64,000 bases of DNA from Flavobacterium sp. 1355 (GTDB lineage: Bacteria; Bacteroidota; Bacteroidia; Flavobacteriales; Flavobacteriaceae), in the NCBI RefSeq assembly GCF_017833415.1, contig NZ_JAFICC010000009.1, positions 62,001 through 126,000 of the forward strand. The letters run 5' to 3'. Below the pieces are notes generated by a model. That model was not told where the DNA came from. It saw only the letters and a list, made by a program, of their open reading frames with translations, and ran no database searches. Shown here piece after piece: positions 27,541 to 37,907 of the stretch. Made by a program: the position numbers and the translations under genes. The stretch's first letter is position 1; each line of letters begins with the position of its first letter.

Positions 27541-28161
27541 TTAGTTGTTTTTGAAAGTTTTTTCGAACGGAACACGTTGCAAAATACTTCTGCCCAGTGT
27601 TACTTCATCTGCATATTCTAATTCATCTCCAACAGAAATGCCTCTTGCAATTGTTGAAAGTATGGTATCAGATTCGGCGATTTGTTTGTAGATATAGAAA
27701 TTTGTTGTGTCACCTTCCATTGTTGAGCTTAGTGCAAAAATAACTTCTGCCACTTTCCCTGCTTTTACTTTTTTGACAAGGCTTGCAATATTCAATTGAC
27801 TGGGGCCAACACCCTCAATCGGAGAAATTTTACCACCTAAAACATGGTATATCCCTTTATATTGACCTGTATTTTCGATAGCCATAACATCACGAATATC
27901 CTCAACCACACAGATCAACTGATGGTTTCTTGAAGAATTAGCACAAATTTCACAAATTTTTGTATCAGAAATATTATGGCAATTTTCACAAAACTTAATA
28001 TCTTCACGCATGTTTAACAATGCCTGAGATAAAAAACCTGTCTGTTCTTTAGGTTGCTTTAATAAATGCAAAACCAATCTCAATGCCGTACGTTTACCAA
28101 TTCCTGGCAATTGAGACATTTCGTTTACTGCTTTTTCAATTAATTTTGATGAAAATTCCAT
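27541..28161 (-). CDS. recR: Recombination mediator protein RecR
   Basis: The 206-residue protein has the helix-hairpin-helix region [20 protein letters not shown] at residues 13-32, a four-cysteine zinc finger (CENC then CEIC near 55-72) and a Toprim domain containing [14 protein letters not shown], plus a C-terminal [19 protein letters not shown]. It works with RecF/RecO in loading RecA at gaps. The reading frame stays open 47 codons further upstream, but the start at 28161 (MEFSS) gives the family length and avoids overlap with the neighbouring gene. Confidence 0.95.
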   Translation of the reverse strand: MEFSSKLIEKAVNEMSQLPGIGKRTALRLVLHLLKQPKEQTGFLSQALLNMREDIKFCENCHNISDTKICEICANSSRNHQLICVVEDIRDVMAIENTGQYKGIYHVLGGKISPIEGVGPSQLNIASLVKKVKAGKVAEVIFALSSTMEGDTTNFYIYKQIAESDTILSTIARGISVGDELEYADEVTLGRSILQRVPFEKTFKNN

Positions 28162-28265
28162 AATGACAAAAATAGCATTTTCATTGTACTTTAGCCCAAT
28201 TCTGCTTATAGTAAAAAATTTACGTTCAATACAAAAAAGGCGATGACTCAGAAATTTTCTAAAAA

Positions 28266-28631
28266 TTAATACTGATTGGTAGCTAATAATACCAATGTAC
28301 AAGCAACTTCTGCTTTAATATTATTTAACTCAAGTAATTGATATAATTCCGGATTTTCAGTTCCCGGATTAAAAATTACTCTTTTTGGCTGTGCTTCTAC
28401 TATATAATTATAATAATCTCTTTGACGGGTTGGGTTCAAATAAAGAGTAACAGTATCAATATTTGTAACAGGTATAGCTTTAGTATGAATTTTTACACCT
28501 GCAACTTCTCCTGTATTTTGACCGATAGCCAAAACAGTATGTCCCTTTTGAACTAAAGAATTTATTGCTCTAAAAGCGTAGCGGTCTGGTTTTGTGGTAG
28601 CACCCAGAACTAAGGTTTTCTTGTTTTTCAT
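28266..28631 (-). CDS. CoA-binding domain protein (YccU-like)
   Basis: This small protein of 121 residues consists of a single CoA-binding Rossmann domain: [20 protein letters not shown] at the start, then [24 protein letters not shown] and [16 protein letters not shown]. Proteins of this kind bind CoA or related nucleotides, but their physiological role is unsettled. The frame extends to 28661, but a -7 box at 28649-28656 would then lie inside the gene; starts at 28631 or 28634 fit the promoter and the conserved N-terminus. Confidence 0.82.
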   Translation of the reverse strand: MKNKKTLVLGATTKPDRYAFRAINSLVQKGHTVLAIGQNTGEVAGVKIHTKAIPVTNIDTVTLYLNPTRQRDYYNYIVEAQPKRVIFNPGTENPELYQLLELNNIKAEVACTLVLLATNQY

Positions 28632-28648
28632 CATTTTAAAATATGATA

Positions 28649-28656
28649 CAAAAGTA
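28649..28656 (-). promoter_or_regulatory. Promoter -7 box before the CoA-binding protein gene
   Basis: The minus strand reads TACTTTTG, an exact TAnnTTTG box, about 15-18 bases upstream of the preferred starts at 28631/28634. It supports the short form of the gene and implies a very short leader. No convincing -33 element is seen. Confidence 0.45.
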
Positions 28657-28782
28657 ATCAAAAAGAATGAGCTTACTTTATGTTATTTATAGAGAATTAG
28701 TGTAATAAAAAACAATAACATAAAATAAATTTATGATCTAGCATTAAAAAATGACTATTTTTACTTCACTAACTCAAACAAT

Positions 28783-29412
28783 ATGGATTTATTCATTTAT
28801 TTATTTGCTGCTCTTTTTTCTGTATTGAATCCAATTGGAACAGTTCCTATTTTTGTAGGATTAACACAAGATGATTCTAAAAAAGAACGTTCCAGAATTT
28901 CAATATGGACTGCAGTAAACGTTTTTATCATTTTAATTGTTTCGTATTTTATCGGTCAGTATGTGCTGACTTTTTTTGGAATTAGCATTGATGCGCTTCG
29001 CATTGCAGGAGGAATTGTAATTGTCAATTCAGGTTTTTCCTTACTCTCTGGAAAATTCAATAAAAAGAGGGGTATTAATAAAAAAATTGAAAATGAAGTT
29101 CAGCAACGAAATGACATTGCCTTAACTCCCTTAGCAATTCCGATGCTGGCCGGCCCTGGTTCAATTTCATTGTTAATTGCATTCTATCAGGAACATCATC
29201 AGATGGAGGAAATTATATTTTCATGTTTAGCCATTTTAGCGATTGCAGTTGCCATTTTTCTTATTTTAAAAAGCGCACATTACCTGGCAAGAATATTAGG
29301 GGCTTCCGGAATTGTTGCTATTTCCAGAATCGTTGGTTTTATAGTTATTTCTATCGGAATTCAATATATAGTAAGTTCAATTATCAATATCATCAAAGGT
29401 AATTTGATGTAA
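28783..29412 (+). CDS. marC: MarC family membrane protein
   Basis: The 209-residue protein has six hydrophobic segments and the family start LNPIGTVPIFVGLTQD (about residues 15-30), with a second conserved block LTPLAIPMLAGPGSISLLI near 114-132. MarC/UPF0056 proteins are inner-membrane proteins with no settled transport function; the old link to multiple antibiotic resistance was not upheld in E. coli. It is transcribed divergently from the CoA-binding gene and ends at a bidirectional hairpin. Confidence 0.9.
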   Translation: MDLFIYLFAALFSVLNPIGTVPIFVGLTQDDSKKERSRISIWTAVNVFIILIVSYFIGQYVLTFFGISIDALRIAGGIVIVNSGFSLLSGKFNKKRGINKKIENEVQQRNDIALTPLAIPMLAGPGSISLLIAFYQEHHQMEEIIFSCLAILAIAVAIFLILKSAHYLARILGASGIVAISRIVGFIVISIGIQYIVSSIINIIKGNLM

Positions 29413-29435
29413 TATTTTCAAAATTAAACACTAAA

Positions 29436-29469
29436 AAAAGGGATAAAACTTAAAAGCTTTATCCCTTTT
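29436..29469. terminator. Bidirectional terminator between marC and ctlX-like gene
   Basis: The arms 29436-29447 (AAAAGGGATAAA) and 29458-29469 (TTTATCCCTTTT) pair perfectly over 12 bases around a 10-base loop, with A-rich sequence before and T-rich sequence after. It lies between two convergent genes and can stop both transcripts. Confidence 0.75.
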
Positions 29470-29488
29470 CTTATTAGTTCCTTTTTAT

Positions 29489-30424
29489 TTAACTTCTTGG
29501 TAAAAATACTTCAGCCATCATGCATCTTGCACTTCCTCCGCCACAAGCTTCTATAGTATCCAAACTTGAACTTAAGATTTCAGCATGACTTTCTAATTGA
29601 GTAATTTGCTTTGGAGTTAAACTTTGATGTGCCGACGCACTCATTACGATATATTTTTTATCATTTGCTCCTCGTACTTCTAACATATTCCCTGCAAAAT
29701 TATTGACCTGAGCTTCGGTAATCAAAATAATTTCTTTATTGTCGCCTTTAAGATTATCCAAAACCATTTTTCTTTCTTTCTTATCGTCTATACAATCTGC
29801 ACAAATAACAGCAAAAGTTTCTCCAAGACACATCATTACATTGGTATGATAAATTAATTTACGCTCACCATCAACTGTCTGAAAGGCCTCAAAAATTACC
29901 GGGGCATAATCAAAATCTTCACAAAATTCAATAAACAATTCCTCATCTGCGCGAGGAGACAAAGCACAATAAGCTTTTCCATTTGCACGGTCTAAAAGCA
30001 AACTTCCAGTACCCTCAAGAAAAATACCATCTTCTTCGGCAGAAGTATAATCCATTATATTGGCAATTTCAAACCCTTTTTCTTCAAGTGTATCCAAAAT
30101 ATCTTCACGGCGTTCTTGACGACGGTTTTCTGCAAACATTGGATATAAGGCTACATCACCATTTTCATGAAAAGAAACCCAATTGTTTGGAAAAATACTA
30201 TCTGGTGTATCTGTTTCTAAGGTGTCTTCAATAACGGTTACATCTACACCAACTGCTCTCAATTTTTCAACAAAAGCATCAAATTCTTGTTGCGCTTTTG
30301 CATTTACTGTACTAGGCAAAAGTCCGTCTAATACTTTTTGATAATAATTATTTACCGCTGTTTGCTCATTCATTCTAAAAGCAACCGGGCGAATCATTAC
30401 AATTGCATTTGTTGTTTGTCTCAT
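29489..30424 (-). CDS. ctlX: CtlX-like arginine-deiminase-superfamily hydrolase
   Basis: This 311-residue protein has the guanidino-group-modifying fold: FPNNWVSFHENG near residues 75-86, an acidic FLEGTGSLLLDR block, YHTNVMMCLG with the catalytic histidine, and the nucleophile C301 in GGGSARCMMAEV. This set matches the family called citrulline utilization hydrolase CtlX in annotation of other bacteria. It probably hydrolyses an amidino or ureido group of an arginine-related compound. I chose the start at 30424 (MRQTTNAIVMIRP) over one 16 codons upstream because the conserved region begins there. Confidence 0.8.
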   Translation of the reverse strand: MRQTTNAIVMIRPVAFRMNEQTAVNNYYQKVLDGLLPSTVNAKAQQEFDAFVEKLRAVGVDVTVIEDTLETDTPDSIFPNNWVSFHENGDVALYPMFAENRRQERREDILDTLEEKGFEIANIMDYTSAEEDGIFLEGTGSLLLDRANGKAYCALSPRADEELFIEFCEDFDYAPVIFEAFQTVDGERKLIYHTNVMMCLGETFAVICADCIDDKKERKMVLDNLKGDNKEIILITEAQVNNFAGNMLEVRGANDKKYIVMSASAHQSLTPKQITQLESHAEILSSSLDTIEACGGGSARCMMAEVFLPRS

Positions 30425-30505
30425 TTTCTTTATATTTTTTGTTTCATGTTCAAAGTTCAAGTTTGTAATCAACGTGAAACTTAAATATGAAGCTTGGAAT
30501 TTTAT

Positions 30506-31420
30506 TTAATCTCTAATTAATGGTAAAGTTGAACATCTCAACAACCCTTCTTGTTTAGCTATTTCAGCATACGGAATTTCTTCAACTATAAAACCGTTTG
30601 CCCGCAGCCAATTATTTAATCTCGTAAAGTTTTTTTCAGAAACCACAATATTTTCATCAATTGAAAATACATTAGAAAACATATTATACATTTCATTTCT
30701 TTCAATGTGAAATAAATTTTCCTTTCCAAAAAGATTTACCAAATACAAATAATCAGCTTCCTCACGAAAACCCCTTTTATAAATGATTCCCTTATTTTTT
30801 CCAACTGGCTGAAAACAACAATCAAGATGCAGTGCGTTATCTCTTGCCTCTAATTTTGACTTAACTAAGTCAAATTCTTTTACTATTTTATTTGGAAATA
30901 ATTCTTTGATATAATTCACTCCATGCATATTTGTTCTTGCTGTAATGTAATCTTTGTAATCACTACCTTTATAAGTACCAATAAAGATATGGTCATTCCA
31001 CAACATTACATCACCTCCCTCAATATGAACTTCTTCCGGAGGCCGAACAACTTTTTGAGGATCTATTTGATCAATTATGTATTGAATAGCATCTAATTCT
31101 CTTTCTCTATCAGGTAAAATATTAGATTTTATAAAAGTATTATCGATAACAAAACCAATATCTCTAGCGAAGATCTGATTGTAATTTTCAATCATTGCCG
31201 GGCGATAAACAGTTACATCGTATTTCTGAAAGACGGCATTAAAAGCATCCATTTCAGCAACCATATCTTTCTCTACAGGATAAGTACCTGCTTTAATATG
31301 TTCCAATGATTTAGGATCATAAGCCTCTTCAATTGAAGGAGTTGGCCCATTATGAACAGCAGAACCCAAAACTACTGCACGTAATCTTGACGTTTCGTTC
31401 TTTACATTTAATTGCAACAT
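30506..31420 (-). CDS. Arginine deiminase / amidinotransferase family protein
   Basis: The 304-residue protein belongs to the same superfamily as its neighbour but to another branch. Visible are FARDIGFVIDNTFIKSN near residues 89-105, VHIEGGDVMLW (acidic substrate-binding pair) near 131-141, HLDCCFQPVG with the catalytic histidine near 198-207, and the nucleophile C296 in LLRCSTLPL. It may be a dimethylarginine hydrolase, arginine deiminase or amidinotransferase; the sequence alone does not decide. The gene has its own -7 box and lies 81 bases upstream of the CtlX-like gene in the same direction. Confidence 0.8.
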   Translation of the reverse strand: MLQLNVKNETSRLRAVVLGSAVHNGPTPSIEEAYDPKSLEHIKAGTYPVEKDMVAEMDAFNAVFQKYDVTVYRPAMIENYNQIFARDIGFVIDNTFIKSNILPDRERELDAIQYIIDQIDPQKVVRPPEEVHIEGGDVMLWNDHIFIGTYKGSDYKDYITARTNMHGVNYIKELFPNKIVKEFDLVKSKLEARDNALHLDCCFQPVGKNKGIIYKRGFREEADYLYLVNLFGKENLFHIERNEMYNMFSNVFSIDENIVVSEKNFTRLNNWLRANGFIVEEIPYAEIAKQEGLLRCSTLPLIRD

Positions 31421-31439
31421 AACTATATTATATTTTGGG

Positions 31440-31447
31440 CAAAGATA
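31440..31447 (-). promoter_or_regulatory. Promoter -7 box before the arginine-deiminase-like gene
   Basis: The minus strand reads TATCTTTG, an exact TAnnTTTG box, 20 bases upstream of the start at 31420. Any upstream element would fall inside the preceding gltA terminator, so terminator and promoter are packed against each other. Confidence 0.5.
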
Positions 31448-31476
31448 AAAAAAGCTTCACAGTTAAGTGAAGCTTT
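31448..31476 (-). terminator. Terminator of gltA
   Basis: The arms 31451-31460 and 31467-31476 (AAAGCTTCAC / GTGAAGCTTT) form a perfect 10-base-pair stem with a six-base loop. On the minus strand the stem runs into a T-rich stretch. It begins nine bases after the gltA stop. Confidence 0.8.
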
Positions 31477-31484
31477 AGTTTTTT

Positions 31485-32762
31485 TTATTTGTTTGACTTA
31501 AAGTCTCTCAAAGGATGTCCAGTATAAATCTGTCTAGGGCGTCCGATAGGTTCTTTATTCTCCCGCATTTCTTTCCATTGTGCAATCCATCCCGGTAATC
31601 TACCAATAGCAAACATTACTGTAAACATATCTGTTGGGATACCTAATGCTCTATAGATAATTCCAGAGTAAAAATCTACGTTTGGATATAAGTTTCTTGA
31701 TTTAAAGTACTCATCTTCTAAAGCTGCTGCTTCTAATTTCTTAGCAATTTCTAAAATCGGATCATCAACACCTAAAGTTTCCAAAACTTCGTTAGCTGCT
31801 TTTTTGATGATTTTAGCTCTTGGATCAAAGTTTTTATAAACTCTATGCCCAAATCCCATCAAACGGAAAGGGTCATTTTTATCTTTTGCTTTTGCTAAAA
31901 ATTTATCAGTATCTCCTCCATCTTTATTAATTTCTTCTAACATTTCAAGTACAGCCTGATTTGCACCTCCGTGAAGAGGCCCCCAAAGAGCTGAAACTCC
32001 GGCAGAAATAGAAGCAAATAACCCAGCATGAGACGAACCAACCATTCTTACTGTAGAAGTTGAACAGTTTTGCTCGTGATCAGCATGAAGAATGAACAAT
32101 TTATCTAACGCATCAACAATAACAGGATTTGCAGAATATGGTCCTGTAGGCAATTTAAACATTAATTGCATGAAATTATCAACGTAACCTGTTGTGTTAT
32201 CGTAATAATTCAATGGATAACCCATAGATTTTCTGTAAGTCCAGGTAGCAATTACAAGAAATTTACCCATCGTTTTACAAATGGCTTCATACATTTCTTT
32301 TTCATTGTCTACATTCACTGCTTTTGGATTAAATGCTGTTAATGCACTTGTCAAAGCAGATAAAACACCCATCGGGTGCGCTGTTTTTGGAAAACCATCA
32401 ATGATATTTTTCATTTCTTCGTTTACCAAAGTATGTTTTTTTATACCATTTTCAAACTGTTCCAATTCTTGAGCAGTTGGTAATTCTCCAAAAATCAAAA
32501 GATAAGAAACTTCAAGAAAGCTAGCTTTTTCAGCTAAATCCTCAATTGCATACCCTCTGTAACGCAAAATTCCTAATTCTCCGTCTAAGAAAGTAATCTC
32601 ACTTTTACAAGAACCAGAATTTTTATATCCGGGATCAATTGTGATAATACCTGTTAAATCACGTAATTTGTTAATATCGATAGCTGATTCATTTTCGCTT
32701 CCTGTGATTACCGGAAGTTCAATTTTTTTACCATCTACTTCTAATGTAGCTATTTTTGACAT
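31485..32762 (-). CDS. gltA: Citrate synthase
   Basis: The 425-residue protein is a type II (hexameric-form length) citrate synthase. It carries LHADHEQNCSTSTVR near residues 233-247, GPLHGGANQAVLEML with the catalytic histidine near 268, LMGFGHRVYKNFDPR near 304-318, and a conserved C-terminal IGRPRQIYTG. It condenses acetyl-CoA and oxaloacetate in the TCA cycle. It has its own -7 box and terminator, so it is monocistronic. Confidence 0.97.
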   Translation of the reverse strand: MSKIATLEVDGKKIELPVITGSENESAIDINKLRDLTGIITIDPGYKNSGSCKSEITFLDGELGILRYRGYAIEDLAEKASFLEVSYLLIFGELPTAQELEQFENGIKKHTLVNEEMKNIIDGFPKTAHPMGVLSALTSALTAFNPKAVNVDNEKEMYEAICKTMGKFLVIATWTYRKSMGYPLNYYDNTTGYVDNFMQLMFKLPTGPYSANPVIVDALDKLFILHADHEQNCSTSTVRMVGSSHAGLFASISAGVSALWGPLHGGANQAVLEMLEEINKDGGDTDKFLAKAKDKNDPFRLMGFGHRVYKNFDPRAKIIKKAANEVLETLGVDDPILEIAKKLEAAALEDEYFKSRNLYPNVDFYSGIIYRALGIPTDMFTVMFAIGRLPGWIAQWKEMRENKEPIGRPRQIYTGHPLRDFKSNK

Positions 32763-32799
32763 AATATATCGGAAATAAATCTTTAAAATAATAATTTAT

Positions 32800-32807
32800 C
32801 AAATCTA
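32800..32807 (-). promoter_or_regulatory. Promoter -7 box of gltA
   Basis: The minus strand reads TAGATTTG, an exact TAnnTTTG box, 37 bases upstream of the gltA start. The -33 position holds only a T-run, not TTG. Confidence 0.5.
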
Positions 32808-32861
32808 AGGAATTTAAGACTAATTAAAAAAAGAATCCTGCTATGAATTTGTTAAAACTCC

Positions 32862-32891
32862 AAAAAAAACCATTCGCAAAAACGAATGGTT
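32862..32891 (-). terminator. Terminator of eno
   Basis: The arms 32868-32876 and 32883-32891 (AACCATTCG / CGAATGGTT) form a perfect nine-base-pair stem with loop CAAAAA. On the minus strand it is followed by a run of T (complement of 32862-32869). It lies 25 bases after the enolase stop. Confidence 0.82.
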
Positions 32892-32916
32892 TTTTTTCAA
32901 TATATAACTCTTACAA

Positions 32917-34221
<1,305 letters not shown>

Positions 34222-34310
34222 TTATTAATAAACTATATTTTTTTTTCGAAATTATAAAATTATTTAATAGTAATTACTCATTATATCTATTAAACACCTT
34301 TATTTATTAA

Positions 34311-35429
34311 CTATATCGTTTTAGCGATAGCTCCTTTTATGTTCTCAACAAACTGATCAAACAGATAAGAAGAATCATGTGGCCCAGGGCTGGCTTCAGG
34401 GTGATATTGTACTGAGAAACAATTCTTGTTTTTCATACGCATACCTGCCACAGTATCATCATTCAAATGTATATGTGTAAGCTCTAATTCAGGATGCCCA
34501 TCAAGAGCTTCTCTTTTTACAGCAAATCCATGATTCTGAGAAGTGATTTCTCCTTTTCCTGTAAGAAGATTTTTTACAGGGTGATTTATTCCTCTGTGCC
34601 CGCCAAACATTTTATAGGTCTTAACACCATTTGCAAGCGCAATTACCTGATGTCCTAAACAAATCCCAAACAAAGGTTTATCATCAGCAATAATCTTTTT
34701 TGCTACTTCAATAGCACCATAAAGCGGGTCAGGATCTCCTGGACCATTTGACAAAAAATAACCATCAGGATTAAATGCGGTTAAATCTTCGTATGACGAA
34801 TCATATGGAAAAACTTTAATATAGCAATCTCTTTTAGCAAGATTTCTTAGAATATTCTTTTTTATACCTAAGTCCAAAGCAGAGATTTTATACTTTGCAT
34901 TTTCATCACCAACAAAATATGGCTCTTTAGTTGACACTTTAGAAGCTAATTCCAGTCCTTCCATGTTTGGAACATTAGCCAATTCTTTTTTCAAATCTTC
35001 AACAGAAGTTCCGTCTGTACAGATAACAGCATTCATAGCGCCATTATCACGAATATAACTTACAAGAGCTCGCGTATCAACATCAGAAATGCATATTAAG
35101 TTTTGTTTAGTAAAATAATCTTCTAAACTCCCCGAAGCACCTTCTCTTGAATAATTAAAACTAAAATTTTTACAAACTAAACCAGCAATTTTTACGCTTT
35201 CTGATTCAACTTCTAAATCATTAATACCATAATTACCAATATGTGGATTAGTGGTAACCATAATTTGTCCAAAATAAGAAGGATCTGTAAAAATCTCTTG
35301 ATATCCAGTCATCCCAGTATTAAAACAAACTTCACCAAAAGTTTTACCGCTAATCCCGATAGATTTTCCATGAAAGATAGTTCCATCACTTAGTAATAAA
35401 ATGGCGCTTTGTCGTGTTGTGTATTTCAT
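34311..35429 (-). CDS. carA: Carbamoyl-phosphate synthase small subunit
   Basis: The 372-residue protein has the CarA N-terminal domain (GEVCFNTGMTGYQEIFTDPSY near residues 31-51) and a class I glutamine amidotransferase domain: FLSNGPGDPDP, LFGICLGHQVIALA with the catalytic cysteine near 256, and VQYHPEASPGPHDS with the catalytic His-Glu. It supplies ammonia to CarB for pyrimidine and arginine synthesis. CarB is not adjacent on either side. The gene has a good promoter and a leader of about 65 bases in which I see no attenuator. Confidence 0.97.
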   Translation of the reverse strand: MKYTTRQSAILLLSDGTIFHGKSIGISGKTFGEVCFNTGMTGYQEIFTDPSYFGQIMVTTNPHIGNYGINDLEVESESVKIAGLVCKNFSFNYSREGASGSLEDYFTKQNLICISDVDTRALVSYIRDNGAMNAVICTDGTSVEDLKKELANVPNMEGLELASKVSTKEPYFVGDENAKYKISALDLGIKKNILRNLAKRDCYIKVFPYDSSYEDLTAFNPDGYFLSNGPGDPDPLYGAIEVAKKIIADDKPLFGICLGHQVIALANGVKTYKMFGGHRGINHPVKNLLTGKGEITSQNHGFAVKREALDGHPELELTHIHLNDDTVAGMRMKNKNCFSVQYHPEASPGPHDSSYLFDQFVENIKGAIAKTI

Positions 35430-35496
35430 TCCTTAATTTGTATTGTTTTTTAATTGTATACGAAACTTAAAGTCTCATTTGTAATTAGATATTTTG

Positions 35497-35527
35497 CAAA
35501 TTTACTTCTTTAAAAGAGTGCTGCCAA
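35497..35527 (-). promoter_or_regulatory. Promoter of carA
   Basis: The minus strand has TAAATTTG (complement of 35497-35504) and TTG (35525-35527) separated by exactly 20 bases, the Flavobacterium TTG / TAnnTTTG arrangement. The -7 box is 67 bases upstream of the start. Confidence 0.65.
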
Positions 35528-35604
35528 GATTTTTTAAAAATTTCATTCACAAAAATAAAACCGTGAAGCCGAAATAAGTTAAATTTTAGTCTCTTAAAAA
35601 AAAT

Positions 35605-35641
35605 CAAAAAAAAAGGATAAACTAAAAATTAGCTTATCCTT
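35605..35641 (-). terminator. Terminator of the ribosomal superoperon (after rplQ)
   Basis: The arms 35613-35620 and 35634-35641 (AAGGATAA / TTATCCTT) form an eight-base-pair stem that continues inward after one mismatch. On the minus strand it is followed by an uninterrupted T-run (complement of about 35606-35614). It lies 29 bases after the rplQ stop. Confidence 0.75.
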
Positions 35642-35669
35642 GATTTTTATAGAATCATTATTTTCATAA

Positions 35670-36161
35670 TTATTCAGAAGCTTCAGTAGTCGATTCTGAT
35701 TCAGCAACAGGAGCTTCCAGAGTAGTCTCCTCAGCTTTTTTTGCTTTACCACCACGACGGCTTTTTGCTTTTTTAACTTCTTTTTTACCTCCATTGTAAA
35801 GTTCATTGAAATCTACAAGTTCGATCATTGCCATATCAGCATTATCTCCTAAACGATTTCCAACTTTAATGATACGAGTGTATCCACCTGGACGGTCACC
35901 AACTTTAGCAGCTACGTCTCTGAACAAGTCAGTTACAGCATATTTACTACGCAAGTAAGCAAAAACAATACGACGGTTGTGAGTCGTATCTTCTTTTGAT
36001 TTTGTAATTAAAGGCTCAACAAATTGTTTAAGCGCTTTAGCTTTAGCAACAGTAGTATTAATACGTTTGTGCTCAATAAGAGAACAAGCCATATTAGCTA
36101 GCATAGCTTTTCTATGTCCAGTCTGTCTGCTTAAGTGATTGAATTTTTTTCCGTGTCTCAT
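35670..36161 (-). CDS. rplQ: 50S ribosomal protein bL17
   Basis: The N-terminal 120 residues are standard bL17 ([20 protein letters not shown], then [14 protein letters not shown]). The protein is 163 residues, longer than E. coli bL17 (127), because of a C-terminal tail that is first very basic ([14 protein letters not shown]) and then acidic and alanine/serine-rich (residues about 145-163). It lines the exit region of the large subunit. It closes the operon and follows rpoA by 36 bases, an interval containing a short GC-rich palindrome (CCCGCAAGCGGG at 36180-36191). Confidence 0.97.
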   Translation of the reverse strand: MRHGKKFNHLSRQTGHRKAMLANMACSLIEHKRINTTVAKAKALKQFVEPLITKSKEDTTHNRRIVFAYLRSKYAVTDLFRDVAAKVGDRPGGYTRIIKVGNRLGDNADMAMIELVDFNELYNGGKKEVKKAKSRRGGKAKKAEETTLEAPVAESESTTEASE

Positions 36162-36197
36162 TGCTATTTTAAATTTAATCCCGCAAGCGGGATTGAA

Positions 36198-37190
36198 TTA
36201 TTCTTTATCTAATTTGTATTTAGCTAAATCCATTCCGAAAGTTAAATTTTTAACTGCAACAAGTTCATCAAGTTCAGTTAAAGATTTTTTACCAAAATTA
36301 CGGAATTTCATTAGGTCATTTTTATTGAACGATACTAAATCACCAAGTGTATCAACTTCAGCCGCTTTCAAGCAATTTAATGCTCTCACAGATAAATCCA
36401 TATCAACAAGCTTAGTTTTAAGCAATTGTCTCATATGCAATGACTCTTCATCATACGATTCTGTTTGTGCAATTTCGTCAGCCTCGAGTGTAATTCTTTC
36501 GTCAGAAAATAACATGAAGTGGTGAATTAAAACTTTAGCTGCCTCAGTAAGAGCGTCTTTTGGATTAATAGAACCATCAGTTTTAATTTCAAAAACTAAT
36601 TTTTCGTAATCTGTTTTTTGCTCAACACGGAAGTTTTCAATTGCATATTTTACATTTTTTACCGGAGTAAAAATAGAATCTGTAAAAATAGTACCAATTG
36701 CAGCATTCTGTTTTTTGTTCTCCTCAGCAGGAACGTATCCTCTACCTTTTTCGATTGTTAAGTCGAAGTTCAATTTGATTTTAGAATCTAAATTACAGAT
36801 TACAAGATCTGGGTTCAGAACTTGAAAACCTGAGATAAATTTTTGAAAATCACCTGCTGTTAATTGATCTTTACCAGAAACAGAAATAGTAACTGCCTCA
36901 TTATCGATATCTTCAATTTGACGTTTAAAACGTACTTGCTTTAGATTAAGGATAATTTCGGTAACATCTTCAACAACACCTGAAATAGTAGAAAACTCAT
37001 GATCTACACCTTCGATACGAACAGATGTAATTGCATAACCTTCTAATGCTGAAAGCAAAACTCTTCTAAGTGCATTACCAACAGTCAATCCATAACCAGG
37101 TTCTAAAGGTCTAAATTCGAATTTACCTTCAAAATCGGTTGAATCGATCATGATAACTTTATCGGGCTTTTGAAAATTAAATATTGCCAT
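36198..37190 (-). CDS. rpoA: RNA polymerase alpha subunit
   Basis: The 330-residue protein has an N-terminal dimerisation domain ([21 protein letters not shown] near residues 31-51 and the GRGYVP block) and a C-terminal DNA-binding domain ([19 protein letters not shown] and [12 protein letters not shown] near residues 267-312). The arginine in SVRALN is at the position of the E. coli UP-element contact R265. It is in the conserved place between rpsD and rplQ. Confidence 0.98.
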   Translation of the reverse strand: MAIFNFQKPDKVIMIDSTDFEGKFEFRPLEPGYGLTVGNALRRVLLSALEGYAITSVRIEGVDHEFSTISGVVEDVTEIILNLKQVRFKRQIEDIDNEAVTISVSGKDQLTAGDFQKFISGFQVLNPDLVICNLDSKIKLNFDLTIEKGRGYVPAEENKKQNAAIGTIFTDSIFTPVKNVKYAIENFRVEQKTDYEKLVFEIKTDGSINPKDALTEAAKVLIHHFMLFSDERITLEADEIAQTESYDEESLHMRQLLKTKLVDMDLSVRALNCLKAAEVDTLGDLVSFNKNDLMKFRNFGKKSLTELDELVAVKNLTFGMDLAKYKLDKE

Positions 37191-37211
37191 AAATTTCGAC
37201 TAAGTCAATTA

Positions 37212-37817
37212 TTATTTGTTGTACAACTCTACGATTAATTGTTCTTTAATGTTTTCTGGAATTTGAAGTCTCGCAGGTACAGAAACAAAAGTTCCTTCTT
37301 TAAGATCATTGTTCCAAGTAATCCATTCATAAACATGACTTGAATTTGATAAAGAACGTTCGATAGCTTCTAAAGATTTAGATTTTTCACGAACTGCAAC
37401 TTTATCACCAGGCTTAAGGTGGTAAGAAGGAATATTTACAACTTCTCCATTTACAGTAACGTGTCTGTGAGATACGATTTGACGTGCACCTCTTCTAGAA
37501 GGAGCAATACCCATTCTAAAAACTACGTTATCTAATCTTGCTTCGCATAATTGTAATAAAACCTCACCAGTAACTCCTTTAGTAGCTGATGCTTTTTCGA
37601 ATAAATTTCTGAATTGTTTTTCTAAAATTCCGTAAGAATATTTAGCTTTTTGCTTTTCCATTAACTGAACAGCGTACTCAGATTTTTTTCCTCTTTTTTT
37701 AGCCATCCCGTGTTGTCCAGGTGGGTAATTTCTTTTTTCGAAAGACTTATCATCTCCGAAGATTGCTTCGCCAAATTTACGAGCGATTCTTGTGCTAGGA
37801 CCAGTATATCTTGCCAT
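37212..37817 (-). CDS. rpsD: 30S ribosomal protein uS4
   Basis: The 201-residue protein has the S4 N-terminal part ([17 protein letters not shown], then [21 protein letters not shown]) and the S4 RNA-binding domain [20 protein letters not shown] near residues 92-111. The N-terminal region has no cysteine zinc motif. uS4 initiates 30S assembly and in several bacteria represses its own operon by binding leader RNA. A structured 90-base gap precedes the gene. Confidence 0.98.
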   Translation of the reverse strand: MARYTGPSTRIARKFGEAIFGDDKSFEKRNYPPGQHGMAKKRGKKSEYAVQLMEKQKAKYSYGILEKQFRNLFEKASATKGVTGEVLLQLCEARLDNVVFRMGIAPSRRGARQIVSHRHVTVNGEVVNIPSYHLKPGDKVAVREKSKSLEAIERSLSNSSHVYEWITWNNDLKEGTFVSVPARLQIPENIKEQLIVELYNK

Positions 37818-37830
37818 TTTAAATTGTTTA

Positions 37831-37882
37831 AGATAGAGATTATGAATTCAGGTCTTATCCTTCGATAATCTATATTCTATCT
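37831..37882 (-). promoter_or_regulatory. Nested hairpin in the rpsK-rpsD gap
   Basis: The 90-base gap before rpsD, in an operon where most gaps are 5-20 bases, contains two stacked pairings: 37831-37836 with 37877-37882 (AGATAG / CTATCT), and 37837-37843 with 37865-37871 (AGATTAT / ATAATCT). There is a five-base bulge on one side and a 21-base loop. It is a candidate uS4-binding leader; no T-run follows on the minus strand, so it is not a simple terminator. Confidence 0.4.
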
Positions 37883-37907
37883 AGGTTATACTATAAAAAT
37901 TTGAGTA

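Noticed and set aside
28162..28302. 47-codon N-terminal extension of RecR
   Set aside because: Family length and conserved N-terminus fit the start at 28161, and the extension would overlap the neighbouring gene.
30425..30472. 16-codon N-terminal extension of the CtlX-like protein
   Set aside because: The conserved region begins at the internal methionine, and the extension is polar with no similarity I recognise.
35594..35806. Open frame overlapping the 3' end of rplQ on the same strand
   Set aside because: It is a lysine/leucine-rich shadow of the basic rplQ tail and runs through the terminator.
36180..36191. Palindrome CCCGCAAGCGGG between rpoA and rplQ as a terminator
   Set aside because: The stem is only four to five base pairs and no T-run follows on the minus strand, so transcription into rplQ should continue.
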